DNA of 64,000 nt from Corynebacterium glucuronolyticum DSM 44120 (GTDB lineage Bacteria; Actinomycetota; Actinomycetes; Mycobacteriales; Mycobacteriaceae): positions 2,728,001 to 2,792,000 of the forward strand of contig NZ_CP047452.1 of NCBI RefSeq assembly GCF_030440595.1, written 5' to 3'. Below the pieces are notes generated by a model that was not told the DNA's origin, searched no databases, and saw nothing but the letters and a program-made list of their open reading frames with translations. This document shows positions 17,478 through 27,200 of the stretch, in pieces. The first letter of the stretch is position 1; every line of letters begins with the position of its first letter. The translations under genes were made by a program, and so were the position numbers.

Positions 17478-19298
17478 TCAGTCTCGATCCCAGGAATGAA
17501 TGTGCCGGAGCATGATTCGATTCTTACGCTGGGATTTACCCAGCTTCTTAGCCATCTTATCGAGGATCTTGATGGCATCGGTAATGTGCGGTCCCTTATT
17601 CAACATCACGCACTCGCTGCGCAGGGCAACGGCGGCATCGGTGATCTCGGCGCGGGAGGGCAGGCCGTTCTTGGCCAGGTTCTCCAGGATCTGGGTGGCC
17701 ATGACGGTGGGGATGTGGGCAGCCTCGGCGGCGGTCTGGATCTGCTGGGGCACCTCGGCCATGCGGGCGAAGCCGAGCTCGACGGCGAGGTCGCCGCGGG
17801 CGATCATGACGCCGAAGCGCTCGTGCTGCAGGCCCTCGAGGATGACGAGCGGCAGGTTCTCGAAGCCGGGGATCGTCTCGATCTTGAGGAGGAGGCCAAG
17901 GTCCTCGCGGGGCATCTTGTCCAGGACGTAGGCGACGTCTTCGGGGGTGCGGATGAAGCTCACGGCGGCGATGTCGGCGTACTCGCCGATGAACTTCAGG
18001 TTCTCCTCGTCCTCCTCGGTGAGGCTGGGCAGGGGGAGGTCGGTATCGGGAAGGTTGATGCCCTTGTAGGCGGCGAGGTTGGCGCCGCCGACCTTCGTCC
18101 GGTCGATGTGGAGGGTGACCTCGGTGTCCTCACCACGCTTGTCGACGCTCACGGCGTGGGCACCGATGGCCCCATCGTCGAAAAGCACCTCGTCGCCGAC
18201 CTTGATCGACTCGACGGCGAGCGGAAGAGTACAACCGATTTTCGGAGTGCCGGGGGCCTCGAGATCGGCGTCGGACTGGTCGGTGGTGAGGATGAGCTCG
18301 TCGCCGGCCTCGAGGCGCAGCTTGCGCGTGGTCGTGGGGATGCCGGTGACGCGGGTGCGCTCGTAATCGCACTCGAGGAGGGTGCCGTCGGCGATGTAAG
18401 CGTTGCGTTCGCCCTGCGCGAGGACACCGTCGGGGGTGGCGTCGGTGACGGTGAAATAGCGGCGCGAGCCGCGGGTATCATGCACCATGATCTGGGCGCC
18501 GACGGTGAGACGATCGAACCAGGCCGCGTCGACCTGCACGGGGAGGGCGGGGCGACCGGGGAGGCCGGCGGGGGCCGGGGGCTGGACGTTGTCGGTGGTG
18601 TACGGCTTGCGGGTGATCCACAGCTTGGAGCGGGTGAGGACGACACCCGCCTCGTCGCGGGTGACGCGCGCGCGGCCGACCGCGGGGCCGTCGGCAATGC
18701 CAGCGGTGCGGATCTTCGGACCGGCGAGATCCATGGAAACCTCAAGGCGGTGGCCGATTTCCTCCTCGGCGCGGCGCACGTTGGCGATCATCTTCTTCCA
18801 CACCTCGGGGCCATCGTGGGCGCAGTTGATGCGGGCGAGATCCATGCCAGACTTGGCGAAATCGAGGACCATGTCGTAATCGTCAGCGGCCTCGGCGGGC
18901 AGGGTCACCATGATGAGGGCCGGGGAATCGTTCGGGGAGGTGCCAAGCAGCAGCTCAGAGTGCTCCTCGAGGAGGTCGTCGGCCTCGGCCATCTTGTCAG
19001 AGAGATAGGAAAACTCGTATTTGATGTCCTTGTGCATGATGCGGCTGACCACGTTGTGGGCCGCCTGGAGCCGCGCCCGCACGCACGGCTCGGTGGTGGA
19101 TAGGCGGGTCGCGCCCACGCGGTAGAGCGCCGCCTGCAGCTTCGAGTGGTCGTGCGCGCGAAGGTAGGCGTAGTCAAGCAGGTTTACCGCGCCGATCTTG
19201 TGGCGCGGATGCACCTTGTCAATCTTCTCCTTGTACTGCTCGGCGTTGGCCTCCATGCCGACGAGCAGGTCTTCCAAATCCTGAAGCAAATCATCCAT
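17478..19298 (-). CDS. pyk2: Atypical second pyruvate kinase
   Basis: The 606-aa protein has an N-terminal helical extension of about 130 residues (MDDLLQDLEDLL...RARLQAAHNVVSRI) absent from normal pyruvate kinases. A divided kinase core follows, with MDLAGPKIRTAGI (substrate/metal loop), GVMIARGDLAVELG and MATQILENLAKNGLPSRAEITDAA. A PK B-domain-like insert lies between them. It lacks the usual C-terminal allosteric domain, ending soon after KMAKKLGKSQRKNR. C. glutamicum has such a second enzyme. It should convert phosphoenolpyruvate and ADP to pyruvate and ATP. The ATG at 19298 is used because the in-frame region upstream is antisense to the next gene. Confidence 0.85.
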   Translation of the reverse strand: MDDLLQDLEDLLVGMEANAEQYKEKIDKVHPRHKIGAVNLLDYAYLRAHDHSKLQAALYRVGATRLSTTEPCVRARLQAAHNVVSRIMHKDIKYEFSYLSDKMAEADDLLEEHSELLLGTSPNDSPALIMVTLPAEAADDYDMVLDFAKSGMDLARINCAHDGPEVWKKMIANVRRAEEEIGHRLEVSMDLAGPKIRTAGIADGPAVGRARVTRDEAGVVLTRSKLWITRKPYTTDNVQPPAPAGLPGRPALPVQVDAAWFDRLTVGAQIMVHDTRGSRRYFTVTDATPDGVLAQGERNAYIADGTLLECDYERTRVTGIPTTTRKLRLEAGDELILTTDQSDADLEAPGTPKIGCTLPLAVESIKVGDEVLFDDGAIGAHAVSVDKRGEDTEVTLHIDRTKVGGANLAAYKGINLPDTDLPLPSLTEEDEENLKFIGEYADIAAVSFIRTPEDVAYVLDKMPREDLGLLLKIETIPGFENLPLVILEGLQHERFGVMIARGDLAVELGFARMAEVPQQIQTAAEAAHIPTVMATQILENLAKNGLPSRAEITDAAVALRSECVMLNKGPHITDAIKILDKMAKKLGKSQRKNRIMLRHIHSWDRD

Positions 19299-19349
19299 GC
19301 CTTTATTTTCCACTAGATGAATGAAGTTTGCAGGGTTAACCTTTAAGGC

Positions 19350-20807
19350 GTGAGACTCTTCCGACGTGGTGCTCTCCTCGGCGCAGAAATTGGCACGTGG
19401 GCAGCCCTGTCCCCCTCCCTGCTCCCCCGCCGCATGTGGCAGACCGCCCTCAACGTCGCCGGATGCCAGGCCGCAGGCCACGCCATCGCCGCCGGGGTGT
19501 CGCGCTCCATCGGCGGCCGTTTCCGCGCACCGCTCACGCTGACCGGCGCGATCACCGGCGTCGCCCTCGTGCGCTCCATTTTCCGGCAGCGGGAGATCGC
19601 CGACCTGGTGGAGTCGCCCCGCCCCGCCGTGCGCGACACCGCCGTCGGCGCCGTCCTCGGCACCGCGGGCTACGCCGAGTGCGTCCTTGTGGGGGAGGTG
19701 ATGAAGGCGCAGTTCGGCTGGGTGCGTGGTCTCATCCGCCGCGCCTTCCCGCGCCGCCCCCGCGTCCCCGTTCCGGCGCTGTCGGCGCTGGCCATCACGG
19801 CGACGACGTGGCTCATCGGCACCCGCTTCCTCATCGTCCGGCGCCTCTCCTCCCGGATCACGCAGAAGGCCGAAGAGCTCAACCTGTTTATTAATCCCAC
19901 CCTCGCCCGGCCGACATCGCCGCTGCGCTCCGGCTCCCCCGCTTCCCTCATGTCCTGGGAGTCCCTCGGCGCCAAAGGCCGCGAATTCGTGTCCGGTGGA
20001 TCGGACTCGGCGGTTCGTATTTACGGCGGAATTTCCGCCTCCGTGGGGGACATCCTCGCTGAAATGGACCGCACCGGGGCATGGGAACGCGACTACCTCA
20101 TCATCCACATCTCCACGGGCACCGGCTGGGTGAACCCGTGGCACGTGGCGGCGCCGGAGATCCTCACCGACGGCAACGTGGCGAGCGTCTCCATGCAGTA
20201 CTCCTACCTGCAAAGCCCCATCACCTACGTTGCGGACCGCTCCACGCCTGTCGACGCGGCGCGTGAGCTCCTCTCAGCCATCCTCGACCGGCGCAGCCAC
20301 GGCGTGTACATCGCTGGGGAATCACTCGGTGCCTACGGTGCGGCGAGTAACGATGACCTCCTGGAGCGTGTCGACGGCGCCGTCTTCACCGGCACCCCTC
20401 GTTTCACCCCGATCATCACCCGCGTGAGCAGTACTCCCCACTCGCTTCCTGTTGTCGACGGCGGCGCGCACATCCGGTTCGTTGCCACCCCGGCACACCT
20501 CACCACCGACTGGCGCGGCATGGCTTACGAGGAACGATGGGCGACACCACGAATTTGCTTCGTCCAGCACCCCTCAGATCCAGTGGCCTTTTTTGATTGG
20601 CCGATCTTCTTCCTCCCGCCCCGCTGGATGAAGGACCATCTCCCCGGTGCCGACCGCACCCCCGCCCTCGTGTGGTGGCCACTGTTCACCGGCTGGCAGC
20701 TGTTGGTCGACATGCCGATCTCCCACCGCCAGACCGGCGGCCATGGCCACACCTACCACGAGGAACTCATCCCCGTATGGCGAGCCGTGCTAGGGCTGGA
20801 TGATTAG
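19350..20807 (+). CDS. Membrane-linked alpha/beta-hydrolase (Abhydrolase_9 type)
   Basis: The 485-aa protein has a hydrophobic N-terminal half with several helices (residues 1-170, e.g. LSALAITATTWLIGTRFLIV). A C-terminal alpha/beta hydrolase follows with GVYIAGESLGAYGAASN as nucleophile elbow, preceded by ISTGTGWVNPWHVAAPEILTDGNVASVSMQYSYL, and final HRQTGGHGHTYHEE histidines. This two-part architecture is a conserved actinobacterial family of unknown substrate. GTG at 19350 is the start, behind a TTAACC/TAACCT box. It is divergent from pyk2. Confidence 0.82.
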   Translation: MRLFRRGALLGAEIGTWAALSPSLLPRRMWQTALNVAGCQAAGHAIAAGVSRSIGGRFRAPLTLTGAITGVALVRSIFRQREIADLVESPRPAVRDTAVGAVLGTAGYAECVLVGEVMKAQFGWVRGLIRRAFPRRPRVPVPALSALAITATTWLIGTRFLIVRRLSSRITQKAEELNLFINPTLARPTSPLRSGSPASLMSWESLGAKGREFVSGGSDSAVRIYGGISASVGDILAEMDRTGAWERDYLIIHISTGTGWVNPWHVAAPEILTDGNVASVSMQYSYLQSPITYVADRSTPVDAARELLSAILDRRSHGVYIAGESLGAYGAASNDDLLERVDGAVFTGTPRFTPIITRVSSTPHSLPVVDGGAHIRFVATPAHLTTDWRGMAYEERWATPRICFVQHPSDPVAFFDWPIFFLPPRWMKDHLPGADRTPALVWWPLFTGWQLLVDMPISHRQTGGHGHTYHEELIPVWRAVLGLDD

Positions 20808-20884
20808 AAGCGACAGGCAGCTGCCTCCCACCACTCCCGCCGCGAGAGGGCACAGGAACATTTCTACCTGCTTCTATAAATGCG

Positions 20885-20912
20885 CCCTTATTGCGCCGTT
20901 GCGCACTGAGTA
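20885..20912. repeat. Solitary copy of the dispersed 22-bp repeat
   Basis: CTTATTGCGCCGTTGCGCAC lies between the hydrolase gene and a small convergent membrane gene. TGCGC upstream (20880-20884) and GCGCA in the element can pair. It is the only copy outside the clusters at 11.5-13.1 and 57.0-57.7 kb. Confidence 0.85.
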
Positions 20913-20920
20913 CGCGCGGA

Positions 20921-21121
20921 TTAGCGAGGATTCTTCCCACCGGCAGAGGAGCGTCCGACTTTCGCAACCATATAGATGCACATAGCACCTAACCCGATAA
21001 GGATGACATTCCTTCCTAGCTCGGCGTAGAGCTCTGGCCAGCCCGCAATCATCTGGCCGAGGACAAGACCGATGCCCACAAGGAGAACGGCTACGATGGC
21101 TATCCTGATCACTTTGCTCAT
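20921..21121 (-). CDS. Small two-helix membrane protein
   Basis: The 66-aa product has two hydrophobic helices (VIRIAIVAVLLVGIGLVLGQMI and NVILIGLGAMCIYMVAKV) and a basic, Gly/Ser-rich C-terminus. No family is recognised. The ATG at 21121 has no strong ribosome site, but an A/T-rich TAAAAAT precedes it by a few bases, consistent with a leaderless message. Confidence 0.6.
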   Translation of the reverse strand: MSKVIRIAIVAVLLVGIGLVLGQMIAGWPELYAELGRNVILIGLGAMCIYMVAKVGRSSAGGKNPR

Positions 21122-21186
21122 GACTTATTTTTACCCCGAAGGCCGAGAAACAGAAAGTACTTTCGTTCCCACTTGCCACCCTTATC

Positions 21187-21205
21187 TAAGGTCAGCCTAA
21201 ATGAC
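21187..21205 (+). promoter_or_regulatory. DtxR-like iron box over the lplA start
   Basis: TAAGGTCAGCCTAAATGAC matches 13 of 19 positions of the DtxR consensus TTAGGTTAGSCTAACCTAA, including the core AGGT-AGCCTAA. It overlaps the first possible ATG of lplA. Control by iron is only an inference. Confidence 0.35.
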
Positions 21206-22280
21206 TACGCTGGGGGACATGACATCTCACCATTTTGAGCTCAAGGTCCCCGGCGGCAAGCTGATTGTCGTGGACGTGGACGCCCAGGACAACATCATCA
21301 CCAAAGCCCAGGTCTCCGGCGATTTCTTCCTCGACCCGGAGGAGGCCTACGAGGCCATCAGCCCGGCGTTTGAAGGGCTATCCATAAAGGAGCCTACCGA
21401 CGGCATGACTGCGCGACTGGACAAGGCACTCTCACAGTTCGAGGACCTGGAATTCCACGGATTCGAAACGAAGGACATCGCCACGGCCGTCAAGCGCGCT
21501 GTCTCCGGTGGCACGGACTTCACCGACCACACCTGGGAGATCCTGCGCCCCGGCCCCCTGCCGACACCGGTGAACGTGGCGCTCGACGAGGTCATCCAGG
21601 ACCAGGTGGCCGACGGCACGCGCCCGCCGACGCTGCGCTTTTGGGAATGGAGCGACAAGGCGGTGGTGTTCGGCTCCTACCAGAGCTATTCCAACGAGCT
21701 CAACCAGGGAGGCGTCGATAAGTATAAAATCGTACCGGTACGCAGGATGTCCGGCGGGGGCGCGATGTTCATGGAGGGTGGGAACTGCATCACCTACTCC
21801 ATTTACGCGCCGGACAGCCTCGTGGCCGGGTACTCGTATGCGGATTCGTACGCGTACCTGGATCAATGGGTGCTCGCCAATTTGCAGAAGCTCGGTGTGA
21901 ACGCCTGGTACGTGCCCATCAACGACATCACCTCCACCGGCGGGAAGATCGGCGGCGCGGCGCAGAAGCGCCGCAAGCACACCGTTCTTCACCACACGAC
22001 GATGAGCTACAACATCGACGCCGACAAGATGATGGAGGTGCTGCGCGTGGGCAAGGTGAAGACCGCATCCAAGGGCATCGCCTCCGCCAAGAAGCGCGTC
22101 GACCCGCTGCGGCGACAGACGGGCATCCCCCGCGAGGAGATCATCGACACCATGGTGGGCGAGTTTGCCACCCGCTACGGCGCCTTGCCCGCGGAGCTGA
22201 GCGAGGAAGACCTTGCGGCCGCGCGTCGGCTTGTTGAGGAGAAGTACGGCACCGAGGAGTGGACGAAGAAGATTCCGTAA
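21201..22280 (+). CDS. lplA: Lipoate-protein ligase A family protein
   Basis: The 359-aa protein has a ~100-residue N-terminal domain resembling the C-terminal accessory domain of LplA placed first. The catalytic domain follows with TLRFWEWSDKAVVFGSYQ, the lipoate-binding RRMSGGGAMFMEGGNCITYSIY and the catalytic lysine in STGGKIGGAAQKRR. It activates and transfers lipoate to 2-oxoacid dehydrogenase or GcvH domains. Start may be 21201 or 21219 (second ATG behind GGGGGAC). I give the longer form. Confidence 0.85.
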   Translation: MTTLGDMTSHHFELKVPGGKLIVVDVDAQDNIITKAQVSGDFFLDPEEAYEAISPAFEGLSIKEPTDGMTARLDKALSQFEDLEFHGFETKDIATAVKRAVSGGTDFTDHTWEILRPGPLPTPVNVALDEVIQDQVADGTRPPTLRFWEWSDKAVVFGSYQSYSNELNQGGVDKYKIVPVRRMSGGGAMFMEGGNCITYSIYAPDSLVAGYSYADSYAYLDQWVLANLQKLGVNAWYVPINDITSTGGKIGGAAQKRRKHTVLHHTTMSYNIDADKMMEVLRVGKVKTASKGIASAKKRVDPLRRQTGIPREEIIDTMVGEFATRYGALPAELSEEDLAAARRLVEEKYGTEEWTKKIP

Positions 22281-22502
22281 GGGGGAATCGGGGGTACCTC
22301 GGGGCCGTGACTGGCATCTCGAGGTTCCATAAAACCGCTCGGGGGTGTAACATTAATTTTGCAATCGGGGACAAAATATTTTTCGGGCGTATAGCCTCTT
22401 CTTCATCTTTTTCAGGCGCGACCCTTGACTCCCCCACGATTGCTAGTCGCACTCGCTGCGACATTCTCCGGTGCGCTCGCACCACCAATCCCCCTAAACA
22501 CT

Positions 22503-22549
22503 GGTTGCCCCGGTGTTCGAGGCAACCACCCCACAAGTGAAAGGTTGTC
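22503..22549 (+). promoter_or_regulatory. Leader with two competing hairpins, one masking the ribosome site
   Basis: GGCAACC (22521-22527) can pair perfectly with GGTTGCC (22503-22509) or, with one G-U, with GGTTGTC (22543-22549), which includes part of the ribosome site GAAAGG just before the ATG at 22552. The two pairings exclude each other, the layout of a translational switch. No ligand or riboswitch class is recognised. Confidence 0.4.
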
Positions 22550-22551
22550 TC

Positions 22552-24111
22552 ATGGAGACCCACTACTACGTTGTTGCAGGCCTGCTTCTAAGCGACTGTG
22601 GGCCTGGCGATAGCGGATTCTACGACCCCAGCATGAGCGACTGGCAAAACACTTCTTTTGCCGAATGGTTCAACCGCCGTGGCCACAAGGTGCCCCACGA
22701 GGAACTCGACGAGGACGAGGCCGAGGCCAAGCTCGAGGACATCCAAAAATCCTACGACGAGTGGGAAAACGCCTGGAAGCCCGAAGACGAGGACAGTGAA
22801 ACACTTCGCTCCGAATGGGGCAACGTTCCCCCGGCACCCCTGTATGTGAGCACCGGAATGCTCCTCATCATGGACGACGGGCGCGACACCCGCTTCCTCT
22901 ACGATCCCACCTGCGACGAGTGGGTGCGCACACCGCTTGCCAACTGGCTCATGGACACCGCGTGGGCCGGCAAGTGCGAAACCCTCAACGCGGACGAGGC
23001 CCGCAACCGCGCCCCACAGCTGCGCGACGAGTGGAAACACATCTCCACCGACGACGACTACGGACAGCGGCATTTTCTTGACGAATTTATCTACAACGAT
23101 CCCGAATCCATGGAGGCCCTAGACGATTGGTACGGCTACACACCCACCTTTGGAAACAGGCTTTTGTGGCCCTACAACATCGGGGAAAATCAGGCGAAGG
23201 CCGAGGTGGTTGCCGAGACAAAAATTCTCGATGACACCTACGACCGCGAGGTAGAGGGCCCCAACGGTCGGGTGTTCGAGACGGTCCCGGACGATGACCC
23301 GTGCGAGGGTGCAACCTACTACTCCAGCGCCGGAATCTGCATCATGCAGGATCCAAAGCATCACTGGTACATGTACGACCCACGCAACAGGCGATGGGCC
23401 CGTACCTTTCTCGCCTACCTTTGCTACTGGGAAAGCTACTCCGAATTCCACTCCAAACCGTGGGAGGAGATGCGGAAAAGTGTCATTAATCAACAGCAGG
23501 ACGCGGACTCCCTCCTCGAGGCGCTGGAACTCCTCGACGAGGCGGGCATCAACTACCCCCACACCAGCGCCGTGGTGAGGTGGCGCGACGAGGCATCGGC
23601 AATCGAATTCGACCCCAACGAGCCCCGGTTTTACTACCACGGGCGGCTCCTCCTCATGGACTCCGGCGACGGCTGGGGGTTCTTCTACGATCCCGTGACC
23701 CGCGACTGGCGAAAGGACCACCTGGCGTTGTTGGCCATAGAAAACGTGGGAAAACTAAAAGAGGTGGACGTGATGGATGTGGACACAATACGCGACACGC
23801 TCCAACATCGCTTCGACGACTATGAATTATCGTCCTATGACGATGACGGCCCCGCCTTCATCGCCTCCCCCATCGAGGTGCCCAAGCGGAGTGCGGACTC
23901 CGTGATCAGCACGGCAATCGACATGATCTCGAACCATCGCTGGCACCGCGAGGAGCTCAACGCCAATAACCGCTCCCTCCTACGCCTCATCGTCCGCCGC
24001 AACCGGATTAACGCCAACATCGCCCGCCGCTGCGACGTAACCGACGATACACAGCTCTCCTTGTTCCCCGCTCTCAATCTGACCAAGCTTTTGAAGGACA
24101 AGAACGGGTAA
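22552..24111 (+). CDS. Unrecognised protein with four copies of a YDP/W motif
   Basis: The 519-aa acidic, soluble protein fits no family I know. It contains four copies of a ~36-residue motif of the form Y-x3-G-x-L-L-x-M-D-x6-F-x-Y-D-P-x4-W-x6-L-A: about residues 4-38 (FYDPSMSDW), 95-132 (LYDPTCDEW), 253-291 (MYDPRNRRW) and 359-395 (FYDPVTRDW). Acidic helical linkers separate them, and a basic helical C-terminus follows (about 455-519, NRSLLRLIVRRNRINANIARR). ATG at 22552 follows GAAAGG. The in-frame ATG at 22513 has no site. The motif may be a small beta module used for binding. It stands alone between lplA and a terminator. Confidence 0.75.
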   Translation: METHYYVVAGLLLSDCGPGDSGFYDPSMSDWQNTSFAEWFNRRGHKVPHEELDEDEAEAKLEDIQKSYDEWENAWKPEDEDSETLRSEWGNVPPAPLYVSTGMLLIMDDGRDTRFLYDPTCDEWVRTPLANWLMDTAWAGKCETLNADEARNRAPQLRDEWKHISTDDDYGQRHFLDEFIYNDPESMEALDDWYGYTPTFGNRLLWPYNIGENQAKAEVVAETKILDDTYDREVEGPNGRVFETVPDDDPCEGATYYSSAGICIMQDPKHHWYMYDPRNRRWARTFLAYLCYWESYSEFHSKPWEEMRKSVINQQQDADSLLEALELLDEAGINYPHTSAVVRWRDEASAIEFDPNEPRFYYHGRLLLMDSGDGWGFFYDPVTRDWRKDHLALLAIENVGKLKEVDVMDVDTIRDTLQHRFDDYELSSYDDDGPAFIASPIEVPKRSADSVISTAIDMISNHRWHREELNANNRSLLRLIVRRNRINANIARRCDVTDDTQLSLFPALNLTKLLKDKNG

Positions 24112-24139
24112 ACCACCATCGCCCCGGGTTGACCAAAAA

Positions 24140-24178
24140 GTAGCGCCCCAGCCGTGTGCGGCCAGGGCGCTACCTTGT
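24140..24178. terminator. Bidirectional intrinsic terminator
   Basis: GTAGCGCCC (24140-24148) pairs with GGGCGCTAC (24165-24173), with further GGCC-type pairing inside. Forward it is followed by CTTGTTT. Reverse it is followed by TTTTTGGTC. It serves the four-motif gene and the large surface-protein gene converging on it. Confidence 0.85.
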
Positions 24179-24227
24179 TTCACTTTTCCCCTGGGCACTA
24201 GGTGCCCGTGGAAGAAGCGTTATTTAG

Positions 24228-27200
24228 TTATGCCTCAGGAGCAGGCGACTCAGGAGTCGGAAGCTCAGAGGTAGGAGCCTCGGAGGTAGGTTCCTCAGAA
24301 ACAGGCACCTCTGTGGTCGGCTGCGCAGACGCGGTCGGCTTCGCCTGATCCGCATTCTTATCGCTGGACAAACCACCCTCAGTGGGAACGGTGCACTGCG
24401 ACGCGGCTACACCAGCCAGAAGGCCAATGGAGGCGATGAAACCAGCCGCCAAAGCAATGTTCTGCAGATGCGGAGCAACCTGAACCTTGAACTGCTGAGC
24501 AAGAGCCGGGTTGTAAATACCCAGAGTCTTCTGAATACCAGTGTTGATATCCTCCAGCTGCTTGCCGAAGCCCGCAGTCATATCCTTCACCTGCTGGTTG
24601 TCCATGGCCAGGCCAAGGGCAATCGGGGTCAGGAGCAGCAGCGGGATAGCCGATGCAGCGGAAGCACCAACACAGAGACCCATGTCGATACCAACCGTGA
24701 TCGTAATGATCTCGGTAGTGCCATCCGGGTAGGTCACCTGAACCTTGATCTTGTCACCAGGCTTAGCATCCTTATTCGGAGTGACAACCAGGTTGCCGTC
24801 CTTGTCGATCGTGGCGGTGCCAGGACCGTCGATGACCTTCGCAGTCGTGCCAGCGGGAGCCTTGCTGCCGTCCTTGGTCGGGATGACCTTGGACTCACCC
24901 GGGCCAGGCTGAACCGTGGTGTCGAACCCGGGGGTCTGATCCTTCTGGCCAACGGTGACAGTTGTCGACTCGGACGGCTTCTGGCCTTCCTTCTCAGCGA
25001 CGACGGTGATCTTGTCGCCCTCCTTCAGCTTGGACTTGTCAACAGGAATGCTGAACTTGCCGTCATCGCCGGCCTTGTCGGTCGCCGTGGTGCCATCAGG
25101 CAGCGTCACCGTCACGGTTGCGCCAGGCTCAGCCTCACCACTGATGGAATCGTCACCCTCCTTGACCGGGTTCACCTCCGGAGCAGTCGTCGTGTCCTTA
25201 GCGGTGATCTCGGTGTTGGTCGGCTCGGAAACCTTCTTACCTGGTGCCGTTGCCGTGGTCTTAACCGTGCCGGAAGCCGGAACAGTCTTACCCTCAGGCA
25301 GCTTCACCGTGAACTTGCCATCCTCGCCGGCCTTGTCGGTCGCCGTGGTGCCATCAGGCAGCGTCACCGTCACGGTTGCGCCAGGCTCAGCCTCACCACT
25401 GATGGAATCGTCACCCTCCTTGACCGGGTTCACCTTCGGAGCAGTCGTCGTGTCCTTAGCGGTGATCTCGGTGTTGGTCGGCTCGGAAACCTTCTTACCT
25501 GGTGCCGTTGCCGTGGTCTTAACCGTGCCGGAAGCCGGAACAGTCTTACCCTCAGGCAGCTTCACCGTGAACGTGCCATCCTCGCCGGCCTTGTCGGTCG
25601 CCGTGGTGCCATCAGGCAGCTCAACTACGACCTTAGCATTCGGCTCGGTTTTGCCCGTGATCTCAGTGTCGCCTTCAGTAACCGCGTTGACCTTCGGCTT
25701 TTCGGTGGTCTTCTCCACCGGCGTAACCGGCTTCGGCTTTGCCGTGAACTTCAGGTTGATCGTCTCGGAGGAACCATCCGGGTACTTAACCGTGACCGGG
25801 ATTGTTGCATCCGTGTTCGTCTTGATGTCAGCCTTCGGGGTGACCGATACCTCACCGGTAGTCGGGTCGACCTCAACAGTCCAGCCCTCCGGGATTTTCG
25901 CCGTTTCGGGGATTTCGAAGGTGGTCTCCTTCGGCAGATCCTTGTCGGTCTTGACAGGTACCTTCTTCTTCGTACCGGCCTGGCCGGTAGCATCCTCGTA
26001 GCTCGGGCTGTAGGTTTCGGCGTCATTCGCTGTCACCTTTGCCTCAGCCGGATCGGACTGCTTCTTGTTCGGGGAGGTAGCAACAGCGGTGACCGTGTCG
26101 TCCTTCTTCAGCGTGACACCCTTGGGCACGTCAACGCTGTAGTTGCCATCCTTGTCAGCGGTTGCCTTAACCTTCTTGTTGCCAGGCAACGTGACCGTAA
26201 CTTCGGCACCCTTTTCAGCCGTACCGGTGATCTTCTTCGCACCTGCAACAGGCGCGTTGACGGTAGGCTTCTCCGTCTTGGCAATTTCATCGGTGACCTC
26301 GACCTCGGCGTAGACGATCTGCTCGCCACCGTTGGCCTCCTTCACCATGACGGGCACGTAGTACGTGCCCTTCGGCGTCCCCTTCTTTTCCTTAGTATCC
26401 GCCGTCGGATTCAGCGTGAGAGAGCCATCCGAGTTCACGGTTACCCACGGGAACTGAGCCTTGTCGGCCTCGGTCATAGTGTAGGAAGCACCCTCGAGGG
26501 TCTTACCGTCGGCAGTGGGCACGTCTACCTTGGTTTCCTCACCCTGCGGAGCCGTGGTCTTCTTGTAAGCAAGACGCTTAGTCACAGGCTTGGCATCGTC
26601 CTTGACCGTGAAGGTTGCCGTGGTGGTTTCGGTCGTCCCATCTTTGTAGGTGACCTTCACCGGGAAGGTGTAGCTGCCGGGGGCAGTGCCCTCCTGCGGA
26701 GTCCAGGAAACCTCACCCGTGGTCTCATCCACGGTCCAGTCAGCATCGTCAATGCCCTCAACGCTGCCGGCCTTCTCGTACTTAGTTACGTTCTCAGCCC
26801 CAGCGGCCTTCTCGTTACCGGCCTCATCACGCGTGGTGATCTTCGGCTGGACCGATGCCTTCTCAGTGGGCTTTGCCTCGGTGTTCTTGTAAGAGACATC
26901 GAACTTGTCACGGTCTTCGGCAGTCGGCTCATCCGACGGGCGAGTGGTTTCATCACCGTAAACAAAACGGGCAATGATGTCGTCGTAAGAATTGTCAGCG
27001 TAGGTGACACGAACCTTGACATTCTGAGCAGTGCCCACAGTAGCGGCATTCGTCCTGATACCAACGGCGATGTCACTCTCGGTGCGAGAATCGTCAAGCT
27101 TTAATGCCGACATTGCCTTTTTAACGTTGGGAGCCTCAGGATTGGCGATGACCGGATCGGCAGCGTGGTTGCCAGCACCTTTACCACCGGCCCAACCACT

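Noticed and set aside
17478..20213. 911-codon open frame that extends pyk2 upstream
   Set aside because: The extra part is antisense to the alpha/beta hydrolase gene. Pyk2 starts at ATG 19298.
24468..27104. Long open frame (878 codons) opposite the giant surface gene
   Set aside because: It is the mirror of a repetitive, codon-biased gene; no domains, ribosome site or signal are present.
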